A stretch of DNA of 64,000 nt from Cristatella mucedo (lineage: Eukaryota; Bryozoa; Phylactolaemata; Cristatellidae). Positions within the stretch are counted from its first letter, which is position 1. Each line of letters starts with the position of its first letter. The position numbers and the translations under genes were made by a program. The stretch is taken from NCBI GenBank assembly GCA_009760855.2, contig WPIO01000012.1, forward strand, positions 3,731,501 to 3,795,500. Reading direction: 5' to 3'. Shown one piece after another: positions 54,695-64,000 of this stretch. Below the pieces are notes generated by a model. It was not told the origin of the DNA, did no database searches, and worked only from the letters and a program-made list of their open reading frames with translations.

Positions 54695-56074
54695 GCTGGC
54701 AAATGCAGTCTGAGGCAGCAGAGAGACATGCAAGTACACTGCTTCATGCCGGACCATACGCCTCTCTCGAGGTGAGAAGCTGGCCTGCGTCCGAAGCACG
54801 ACCATCGATATGCCATTGCTGCTTCTGTAAGACTTATGAGCTATTTTAAATCAAAGTTGTCACCTGGCAGCAGATGACGGGTTTCTCGATTGAGCTTCAG
54901 CCTCAAAGGCCAACAAAAAATTCAGTCATCGCAAGAAAATGCAAACCGGTCTACTCGGTGGAATGTTTCAACAGCCGCTTCATTCCACTAGCCATCTTTG
55001 GAGATTGTGTGCGTTTGCCCTCACATGGAAAGTGCTTTCAGACGAATTCTATTTTTATAATTCAATTTTATTAAACAATTAATATTTCAAGTTCATGTGA
55101 TATATTTTCTTAATGCATCCTTGAAAAATTGGTAGTGTTTTAAGCTGAGTATAGCCAGCCGACTGGCTGCTATTTTTCTACTCATCCCAACTGATAGGAT
55201 CAAAATGCATTTCTCCAGTCCGTAAGTATAATGGCGAGGATGCAATAAGCACATTTGTGTCACCGTTTTCCAGCAGCCGAGCCAAGGTGAGCTCGGCCGA
55301 ACTGTCCAGCATCTCAAGTTTGGGTTACGGCAAGGTTGTCTCTTTGCATTTTTTTTCTACCCGCGCTAGACTGGCAGCTTCCAGCTTGAGATAGATATGA
55401 GAAGTCTGCGAATTGTCACACGTAAGACTTCCAAGCAACGGCGACATCCATCTTGGCCTGCCGCCCACTTTATAGGTCTTCATGCTCACGTAAGGTGTCG
55501 CTTATAGTTTGCAAAATGTTGCATGAAGGAAAGTTTTCTGCAAGCGTCGTAACGACCAAATCCCACTGCAGATGGCCTCTGGTCGCTCTGTATTTTGAAG
55601 TTACCGCTCTACTCATGTCTCAGCTAAAGGCCACGCGTACTTCAGTAATGCACGGCTTTCTAGGTCGCAGTGGTGGACCAATAGTGTAGGTTTAACTCAT
55701 TTACTTGCCCGAACCCGCTCAAGTATCGCAATGATCCGTTCTGTGGTCGCGGGCCAAAGCAGGGGTAATGGTCCAACCCAATTCGCAGCTACAAAAAGGC
55801 GCATTAATCATCACAATACACTCGGATTCGGACCACTGATACCAAGGCTTTAAAGCACCGTTCAGTGAGATCGTCGCAGGAATTCGACGGCTGCGGCTGC
55901 TATTTTGAAGTCAGTTCGCAGCAGCAAGCAAACGCATGAATGAGTTTCAGCTCGAGAACGAATGCCACACGATCGAGGTCTTCGCGACCGGCGTACGCAC
56001 ATCCACGGTCTTTTTAACCGGCCGGCATAGCTATCGGACTAAATGGTAAATTTTCGCGACAGCTAGCCTATTTT
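54695..56074. other. TNF-2 3' flank and unassigned DNA
   Basis: No gene or family repeat was recognised. Confidence 0.45.
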
Positions 56075-56560
56075 TGTCTTCAGTAACAACAACAAAATAT
56101 TTGTGCAGCACCCAAGAGAACCAGATCAGTTTTAGGCATTTTATCTATGTTGAGGAGCAAGGAAGTCGATTGGTTAGTCATAAAATGCACACGATTCGTA
56201 GTAGGTAAGCACGTAAAGCACAATTCATGTGAAGGATTCAATGACTGTGAGGAACGGATTGGTTTATAGCTTCTTTATGAATGTCATCAAATCAGGAGAT
56301 ACGTCATGCTTGTCGGCTGTGGGTTCCTGGGTTTGGAAACATTTTAACTTAAGTTACGGTCTCCAAGGGATTCCAAGTTCGCTCGACGCACAACCAAACT
56401 TTCAGAGATAGCTGAGCGGACCTTGGCCGTTGGGAGAGCGATGGTCTTATTATGAAGTAATTCACGCAGCTAGGCCGGAGCAAGAGAATGAAGAGAGCTG
56501 AAAGTGACTGGTAAGGCATCCGAATCGACCTTGATCTTGTTGGAAAGAGCACGGCTGTGT
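56075..56560 (-). mobile_element. LINE-B-related fragment
   Basis: The minus strand has a (GTT)n-like tail, a hairpin-like CACCCAAGAGAACCAGATCA end, and then blocks parallel to LINE-B (GGTCTCCAAGGGATTCCAAG, the AAGAGAATGAAG region). It is diverged from the main copies, like 39695-40340. Confidence 0.6.
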
Positions 56561-57034
56561 AGGTTTGTGGAAGAACAAGCACGCTTGCAGCCTGCGAGCA
56601 CTGGGCGGCGGAGACCTCGCGATGGCTCTCTCAGACTGCCTACGCAGCAAGCTCACTACCGGTGGATGGGCAGACGATAACTCGGCAGTCCTGCCCAAAT
56701 CCATGCATTGGCGGCATCTGTGGGTACATCAATCTACCACAAACTGCCGCCAGCTGTCGGGCAGGCTCGGAACGAACAATGGCCCGACAGTGCGAAAAAC
56801 AACGCATGCATGGAATATAAGGGTTGCCGGAGGAGTACAAGGGGAGGGGAGGCAGAGATTCCTCGACGCCGGCAGCCGTCTAGTGTGTGTAGACTGGGCT
56901 TGGCTGGCGTTACGTTAAATAAAGGTTTTGATGTTGGAGCCAGCAGACTTGTTGCTCGGTCGCACTACCCAGCCTGACGACAGGTCGTGCGGAGGGCTGT
57001 CACAAGGTTGCAAAGAGTGTGATACCAGCTACGC
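56561..57034. other. unassigned DNA, GC-rich
   Basis: Overlapping frames occur on both strands with no known motif. An AATAAA (near 56920) stands without a gene in front of it that I can recognise. Confidence 0.35.
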
Positions 57035-57205
57035 TTGGCATAGCCGCGATGGCACACTAGGTAAGGCGGTTGCTTTCATGACCTCGGTCCCGAGGTTGTG
57101 GGTTCGATTCCTGTGGTGGGCGATTCTTTATCGCCACTGCAAGCGGTGATGATAGCCGTAAAGGCTCTTCTGTCACTATACAAAAGAGGCTGTTTAATCA
57201 GATAA
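57035..57205 (+). mobile_element. SINE-2, near-complete
   Basis: Best SINE-2 copy: GCATAGCCGCGATGGCACAC head, B box GAGGTTGTGGGTTCGATTCC, then GTGATGATAGCCGTAAAGGC and AAAAGAGGCTGTTTAATCAG. Confidence 0.88.
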
Positions 57206-58160
57206 GGTTTATTTATTGTTTATTTAGCCGCTGTATTCTGGCCGCTATTTCAAGTCGTGCAACGACACAGCTTTAACAATGCAGCCGAAACAACACAGCG
57301 GAGCCGGTCCGATCTGTAGCTAGCCATTAATGCAGCCAGCAACTTTTAACGTTTTAGACAAAGCATTTCTGTCGAAAAGAATTTCATAGTTGTACGACGA
57401 AGCACTGCTCATCGAATTTCTATTGCATTTTGGTGAGAAAAATAGAGCTTTCACAGCAAGCCATGATTTTGTCCCCTTACGGACGGGCTCGGGCCTCTTG
57501 TTGGGAAGAAAGGTTTATTTTAATTCAGTGCGATAAGAGGCCATTTTCCGTGGGCTGAGCACAGAATAAAAAGAATTTTGCGTCGAGCGTGAAACAAACG
57601 CATCTAACCAGTGTACCTACTAGCCGGAGGCCGTGATTGTCTCCTTGTGAGCGGTTTCACGTTGGTATAAACATGATACCCTGCTTATCGTTACCTCTTA
57701 AATATGCCTTCTCTTGCAATGAGGCCCGTGTCAACCAGGGTGCTCCTGCGGCTGTCCAGTTGTTGGAAGCAGCGAAGCTGTCCCAAAACTAGAGAAGGCA
57801 GCATGCAAATGTGTGCAATTCTGAGACTAGTACCTGGCTACCTGTCGCCCGGAAAGATATAAAGGCACAAGAGCTCGACATATGCCGCAAGACACTGCTC
57901 ACTGGCGCGAACCGGGCCACTCAAGGAGCTGTCACGAGGCTTTATGGGATTGGATGAGCTGGAAGGCATTTAAGCCATCCACCTTGCTGGGCTCGTTTTG
58001 GTGAGGTTGTATGGGGATGGTGGCTCGGTAGAACCTGACGACGTTACCAACAAGCAACATTAAGAACTCGTAAGGTCGCGTGAGAGCAAGAGCTCCAGAA
58101 GACGGAGATACGCCCTGGTTGTATCTTATGTACATGCCACGTCTTATGGGTTCTGTATAA
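57206..58160. other. unassigned DNA
   Basis: I see no gene or family repeat. Confidence 0.45.
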
Positions 58161-58164
58161 TAGG

Positions 58165-58300
58165 GCAGGATGGTGGCATCCTGGTTTTGCTCAGTGGTAA
58201 TGTGCTCACCTTTAGCGATCAAGGTTGTGGGTTCGAGCCCTGAGGTATATGTGCAGCGCCGGACAGAGATTATGTTCTGTTGAATAATAATATTAATGAA
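58165..58300 (+). mobile_element. SINE-1, diverged
   Basis: CCTGGTTTTGCTCAGTGGTA, GGTTGTGGGTTCGAGCCCTG and GCAGCGCCGGACAGAGATTA; an ATT-rich tail follows. Its B box is closer to the pol III consensus than that of other copies. Confidence 0.75.
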
Positions 58301-58519
58301 CTATGTTAATGTTTTTATTATTATTTTATTATTTGTAATGCAATATCCTAGTTTGATACCACTGCTAGGTGATATCCACTCAAGCTTGATCATGGCTGCA
58401 CAGCTCACTAGTATGGTCTGGTTGCATTGTTGTGGTACACGCTGCACTGATCATGGACAATTTCGGCCCCACTGAGCCTTCTTATCCTCAAGTTACTATC
58501 ATCAGTAGGGGCAGTGATA

Positions 58520-58670
58520 TCCCAGGAGGTAAGGTGCTCGGTCTTCTCGACCAATGTCGTGGGTTCGAATCCTGCAGCGATCCTTTATTGCCAACTGCAA
58601 GCGGTAATGATAGCCTTTAGGCTCTTCTGTCGCTATACCAACGAGGCTGTTAAACCAGATCATATTTATT
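58520..58670 (+). mobile_element. SINE-2
   Basis: GGAGGTAAGGTGCTCGGTC, the B box GTCGTGGGTTCGAATCCTGC, GGTAATGATAGCCTTTAGGC and ACGAGGCTGTTAAACCAG. Confidence 0.85.
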
Positions 58671-61215
58671 TATGCATCAAGCCTCTTCCCAAATGCACCG
58701 CCAAGCACCAGCGCCGTGAATGCAATAGTCATCGCCGCCACATCGAAGACGCATCGCAGTATTCCGCCGTCAGTATGAGCACCACCGTTGACTGGTGTTC
58801 AGCTACAGTCAATAGAGTCACAACAAAGACACAAGAGACACACACAACATGCAGCTGTGCAGTCAGCTGGAAGAGCAAGCTTCCCGATGACCATCAAGTG
58901 CATTTGGTGCGTGCAGCTGAGATCAGTAATGAGCGCCGGGTTGGTCTCGACCGAAACAGCAACGCTCCCTCCAGGTTGAAGACGGCACCCTGACATCCTG
59001 ACAGTATACGCGCGACAGCTTCAGGTAGACTACGATCGGACACACACCGCCACTAGCACCGCGGGAGTGACCAACCATGCCACTGACAACCTTATTGCCG
59101 TCAGCAAGCAGTAAGCACCGTGACTGGGCGCTGGATGACGCTGAGGTGGCGAGGGCTCTTTGTCGGCTGGAGCAGCTCTACCGACATCAGCCAGGTGCTG
59201 CTGCAGCCAGGTGCTGCAGGAGTCGCGAACTGGATTGCAGTTGACGAGCAGCCAGCTGTCCAGGACGCCGTGAAGCAAGATGCATTGGGAGAGCTGAATA
59301 TTTCAGTTCCGACTCCAGAGGTTGAGATCGAAAATTATCAAACAACCAGACCCTCCGGACCCTAACACTAATAGCTGCAACCACGAGCACTCGGGCTGGT
59401 GTTGTGCTTTTTATATGCAGCGTGTTATAGTGTAACTGAAAGCACCCGAGGGCAACACAATTTCTCATTTCTCCGAGTCTATTCAGCGCTCTTTGAGGAA
59501 TGTCAAGATGGGCATTTAGTGCGAATGTGCTGCTACTGCCAATTAAAAGAAATGGCTTCTCCCTATTAATGTCTGTAAATTAACGAAAATTACATGTTGA
59601 ACCTCTGAAATGGACGGCATTAGGCTATGCGATCATAATCTTGCCTACACCCTCGTCGATGCAAGTGCAAACAAATAGAGACACTCATGCGCGTGAGCGT
59701 GCACGCACGTTCACACAAACGCGCGCGCACACACACACACACAAGCATACGCACACTCAAGCACGCATGCACACTGCTACAGCTGCCTGACGCCCTGACC
59801 CATTTTCTGCTGTTATGTTGGTGCTAGCACCTTAGCACTTCAGCTGAGCATCTTGGCGCTGCTTCCTAGCCTGTGGAGATTGTCACCCTTGGCACATAAT
59901 TTCTGCTGCGGATGGGCACCTTCCAAAAATGATGGCCCACCATAGTGCCGGGTTGGACAAGATCGTTCTACACTGCACTATAATGCTGGTTGGTCACAGT
60001 ATCTGACACCTAGTAGCGGCCTGGTCGGGGTGTGCCTGGTCGTGGCTCCCTCATGCCGTTCTAGGGATGCCTACTTCCAGGTACACTTATCGGTGACGTG
60101 GGAGCCATCGACCCCAATCCTCACGGATCCACTAGCTGGCCAGTCTTATTTGCCACGATGCCACCGCAAGATAGAACCTATGCTGGCTGATAGCTGAGGG
60201 CTACTGAAGTCCTAGTGCCACCCTTCGGATGCGACAAATCGCAAAAATCCACCATAGCTAGGCAAAAATCAATTACAAGTTTGAAAATTTGAATTCCAAC
60301 TGAAATCAATAGTACCAGGTCTTTGAATTGTACTCGCCAAATTTCATTATCATGCAAAGTAGGCTCATAAGATTCTGGCCGATACAGGAATTCGCGGAAT
60401 CTACTGCAAACCTACAGCAAATTGGCTGTGCGAAACTAATATTTGCATTGCATAATTAACTACATCTTATTTCACATTGCCCTCAAAAGTTCGCGCCATT
60501 ACGTGCGTGCATCGTCTCGTAATACACTGCCGTCGGCAGAGAATTTAGGATTATCTCGACGGGCCCCTCGGCTACGGTGGCGCTTTAGCAGCTTGTCCTA
60601 ACACGAAGGGCAGATTTCCAGGCACTCACCAAAGCACTCGGGCACGCCAAAGCACACAAGCACGCGGGCGCACGCTCTCCCACGCACACCCACAGAAATG
60701 CACTCCTGTAGTGCACGTGCACGCGCAGAGCGGTTGCATTTAGATGCCACTACGACAAGATTAGGGTTAAAAATGGTTACTTACGGCAACCGACTGGGCC
60801 AGCTCAGGTGTGCTCACACGTGCAGAGCATATCTGAGCCTTGTGAAAATACTTGCCCATGTAAAATCTGAGGATGTTGCTTTTAAACAGGTCGGCGTAGT
60901 TTCGAATAAATAAAGCAGAAATACTGCACGATATGGCGAGGCGAGTCTAGTCTCATTCATTCTAATCCGGTCCATAGCAGTACCAGATTCGTTAGAGCAT
61001 ATTTTTAAAACTAGGCCATTCTACAATCGGGCTTCTAAATTTCGACCGGTGCTCACAGAATTGTAGGCAATTTCTAAAAGAAAACCGATGACAGTATCCT
61101 TAACAGAAGTATATTACTCTTCTCATAAATTCTTTTGGGTGTCAACACTTGACACTCATTTGCAATTATAGATAACCAATGCATTTTTATTTCTTAATCT
61201 GCGTCCCTTCAAACG
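58671..61215. other. unassigned DNA
   Basis: No supported gene. A short (CA)n run lies near 59730-59752. The frames at 58514-58993 and 59120-59365 overlap open frames on the other strand and show no domain. Confidence 0.4.
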
Positions 61216-61526
<311 letters not shown>

Positions 61527-61839
61527 TATCTCTCTCCCCTCTCCCTCTCTCTCCCTCTCTCTCCCTCTCTCTCCTCTCTCTCTCGCTCTACTCTCTCTCT
61601 CTCTCTCTCTACCTTTTCTCTCTCTATTTCTTTCTATCTATCTCTCTAAAATTGTTTCTCCTCTCCTTTATCTATCTGCACCGTCGTCTATTTTTCTTTT
61701 CGACAGCCGTCTCTCTCAACATCTCTCTCTCTCACTCGTTCGCACCCTCTCGTCCCGATCTTACCGTTCACTATCATTTCTTCTGAATGTCTTCCCCTCT
61801 GCCTCTTTCTCTTACCTTCCCATTACCTCTTTTGCCCAT

Positions 61840-61871
<32 letters not shown>

Positions 61872-61875
61872 CCCT
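61527..61875. repeat. CT-rich, low-complexity tract
   Basis: Strand-asymmetric pyrimidine sequence with many TCTC and CCCT runs, continuing the microsatellite. Confidence 0.9.
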
Positions 61876-62389
61876 TCCCGCACGAACTCGCGATCCATTA
61901 AGTGTATGCGACTCTCTTTACTGATACTACCAAGGGACATCCTGGCCCTCTAGTTCTTTTCATTCAATTTTACGTCGGCAGCCTTGGCAGAGCTTTAGCA
62001 GCCCTCAGACCTGTAGAGCCTATGTACTGCCTCTATCAGTCTCAAGAGATTGAGCTTCATTGACACACTGTTTTGAACTCAATGCTGATGACTTGGTCGA
62101 ACCAAACCTTTGGTTGTACGCCTGTGTTTGCAGCTGCAAGGTTCGTAGTACGATTTGTAGCCTAAAGGCGGCCAAGAATGTAATTATTGTTCAACTTTAC
62201 CGATCCCTTCCTATCATCAACAGTCTATGGCTTTCCTCAAAATGTGTCAATATTAGGAACTTGCGTTCTACTATTGACGTTTTCCGTTTGAGTTTGCAAC
62301 TACAATGACCTACTGTTGCACTTCATTTAGGATTTTCTACATATTTATGATCCATACGATCCAGGTAGAATTTAGAACACATTCGCCGA
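61876..62389. other. unassigned DNA
   Basis: I see no gene; possible scraps of LINE sequence cannot be supported. Confidence 0.35.
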
Positions 62390-62440
62390 TCTGCTTTGGT
62401 CCAGGGGCAAGGTGCTCTCTTTTGACGATCGGAGTTGACT
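62390..62440 (+). mobile_element. SINE-1 head scrap
   Basis: GCTTTGGTCCAGGGGCAAGG with GTGCTC is the A-box end of SINE-1; the rest is decayed. Confidence 0.5.
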
Positions 62441-62479
62441 GTAGTCGTTGCAGACGTGCAACCGATACTGGTGGCGCTG

Positions 62480-62830
62480 GCCTTGAAGCACGTCTAAAGA
62501 GTGGTAAATCAGCTGTTCAACTATTTCTCTTGGAGGCTGTTGACGGCAGAAGCATTTGCTCTGAAGGTTCTAGACTAATGGGCTCGCTTCCTCGATTCTT
62601 TTTTGCAGACCACGGCACATCCTCTCAGCTGTCCGGTACTGCTTAATCCATACTGCTCATTTCCTCGACTGCCACTCGGGTACGCGTCTTACTTTCTCTG
62701 CGTTGTGTACGATACAGGCCGTGGGCTACCAAATGCATACTGAAATTCCCTTACGCTTTGCTTTGAGTACGCTAAGGAAAACTATCGAGCCTAATTCTGA
62801 CTTAGTACTTGTGGAGTTTCAGATAGAGAT
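62480..62830 (+). mobile_element. LINE-A 3' fragment
   Basis: The frame reads LEAVDGRSICSEGSRLMGSL in the position of KTVGDRSFSSAGPRLWNSL of the intact copy, followed by the 3' region with GGGCTACCAAATGCATACTG. Confidence 0.75.
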
Positions 62831-63189
62831 ACGTAGCATTACGTCAGATGCTGCACCAATACACGCATGTATGCTAACATCAGCACAGCACGATAGTAAT
62901 CCGTAGTGCCTATACTTTAATAACAGCAAGTCCAACTGGTTAATTTAGAGCACTATATTCCAAAGCTACTGAGATGTCTTTGTGCACTGCATCAACTTTA
63001 GTATGACACTCGTGATCCAAAGGATAATTCCTCTTTCGGCGACAATTTGCCGGTGGATGAGAGCACAAGTTGCAACGAGCCTGTAACGGGTCTGCCATAA
63101 AACGGGTGGCGAATATTTTTCAACAATCTTTTGAAAATCAGGAAGCATTAAGAACATTGGTATTGAATTTTTTTCACAAAAATCCTATT
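62831..63189. other. unassigned DNA
   Basis: I see nothing recognisable. Confidence 0.45.
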
Positions 63190-63720
63190 TACCATTATTA
63201 CTAAATCCTTAATTTGATAGGCCCTAGCTGGTGCAAACGTAAAACACCACCCCAGCCGGGGTTCTCAGCGAGCTTGCTCCTCTGACGAATCGTATTTCAA
63301 CCCTCGTCAAGGTAGCCTACGATTTACTGCAGACCTTAAGAAGCTAGCTACAAAACTTACATTTGAAGAGCTTGCACCATATCATGACCGATTGCCCATC
63401 GGCTGACATACGAGGATTATTTAAGGGCGTACTAATCCATCCTAGCTAAGGTAACGCCTGGCTTTTTCTATCAGACCGTATTGGTATCACAGATGCGTTC
63501 TATAAATATTCATGCTGACCGTTAACCATCTCATTGGCGGCACCCGAGTTAGCCACTAAAATAAAGGCCCTTCTGACGATCTATCAGACTATTTTTTGTA
63601 GCTTTTGGTCAGCATAATTGAAAAAATACGAGAGTCTACCGTAGGTAGCAGCTTTCCTGGAGTCTCTAACCCAGCTATCAAGTACTACCTAAACGTCCAG
63701 CCTCAAGCCGGTGACTGCTG
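63190..63720 (+). mobile_element. LINE endonuclease-reverse transcriptase linker, degenerate
   Basis: Broken frames parallel 33246-33741: a SELAPLTNRI segment, a FTADLKKLATKL segment, HDRLP and a late SDYFL..IIEKIREST block. Several stops are present. It may continue past the window end in decayed form. Confidence 0.6.
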
Positions 63721-64000
63721 CAATCATCTCCAAATATATCTACTAATCAAATTATACTAATACTCTCTATAGATCTCATACCAGTTGTTCCTTATCTATC
63801 ATTACTATACGTACTGCTGCCCTAGATAACTGACACTGTAAATTGTTCATTAGCCTAAGTTTTTACCACCATCTTACGACGATTGTATCATTAGGTCATT
63901 CATTAAGAAGTCGAAACCATAACAGGAGAACCTAAGCAGCTTCTGCTTAATATCTTCATATTCGTTCCAATCAAAGACACTGGAAAGAGTAATGTCACAC

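Noticed and set aside
58562-58580. tRNA-like B box GTGGGTTCGAATCCTGC as a true tRNA gene
   Set aside because: It is part of a SINE-2 copy; no acceptor stem or anticodon arm can be folded around it.
58514-58993. 159-codon open frame
   Set aside because: Its start lies inside SINE-2, the rest has no domain, and the other strand is open as well.
59077-59244. Short frame with a helix-like DWALDDAEVARALCRLEQLYR segment
   Set aside because: It looks protein-like but has only 55 codons, two other frames are open over it, and no splice sites clearly frame it.

Overview
The window looks like a stretch of a repeat-rich invertebrate metazoan genome. The evidence is spliced genes with GT..AG introns, TNF-superfamily ligands, intracellular-type serpins, CR1/L2-like LINEs, tRNA-derived SINEs and long microsatellites. 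No prokaryotic operon, CRISPR array, rRNA or stand-alone tRNA gene was seen. The species cannot be named from the sequence.

Four genes are well supported, all on the + strand, in two families. (1) A serpin cluster. Serpin-1 (13526-14704, 392 aa) and serpin-2 (27539-28729, 396 aa) are each complete in one exon and lack a signal peptide. Both have an inhibitory-type hinge but different P1 residues, Tyr-351 and Arg-342. A dead copy of serpin-1 lies between them (17812-19030). It has several stops, a frameshift and a LINE tail inserted near its 3' end; the duplicated block continues into the 3' flank, to about 19440. (2) A TNF-ligand pair. TNF-1 (36531-42746, four exons, 266 aa) and TNF-2 (52707-54694, four exons, 277 aa) are type II membrane ligands with identical intron positions and phases, including a 37-bp second exon in both.

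Most of the rest is mobile DNA. LINE-A ends in an (ACATT)n tail. Its best copies are 5595-8400, which keeps part of the endonuclease, and 50170-51641, whose reverse transcriptase is broken by a single stop. LINE-B ends in a hairpin followed by (ATT)n and has many 5'-truncated copies. SINE-1 and SINE-2 both carry a tRNA-like promoter, and SINE-1 shares its 3' hairpin with LINE-B. Other elements are a hAT-type non-autonomous transposon with an 8-bp target duplication (3416-3820), a Tc1/mariner/pogo-like terminal-inverted-repeat element holding a nested LINE-B (30691-32617), a Ty3/gypsy RNase H remnant (17196-17750), and three copies of an LTR-like element with TG..CA ends. Two of those three sit inside older repeats, which fixes their boundaries and 5-bp target duplications.

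Region by region: 1-13.5 kb is repeats and unassigned DNA. 13.5-29.1 kb is the serpin cluster with a Ty3 remnant, LINEs, SINEs and (TA)n and (GT)n tracts. 29.1-36.5 kb is repeats. 36.5-42.7 kb is TNF-1, with introns swollen by repeats. 42.7-52.1 kb is a dense repeat block. 52.7-54.7 kb is the compact TNF-2. 54.7-64 kb is sparse repeats, a long CT/CTAT microsatellite and LINE scraps. The serpins would act as protease inhibitors, probably inside cells, and the TNF ligands as cell-surface signals. Both roles come from family knowledge; nothing here shows the two clusters work together.
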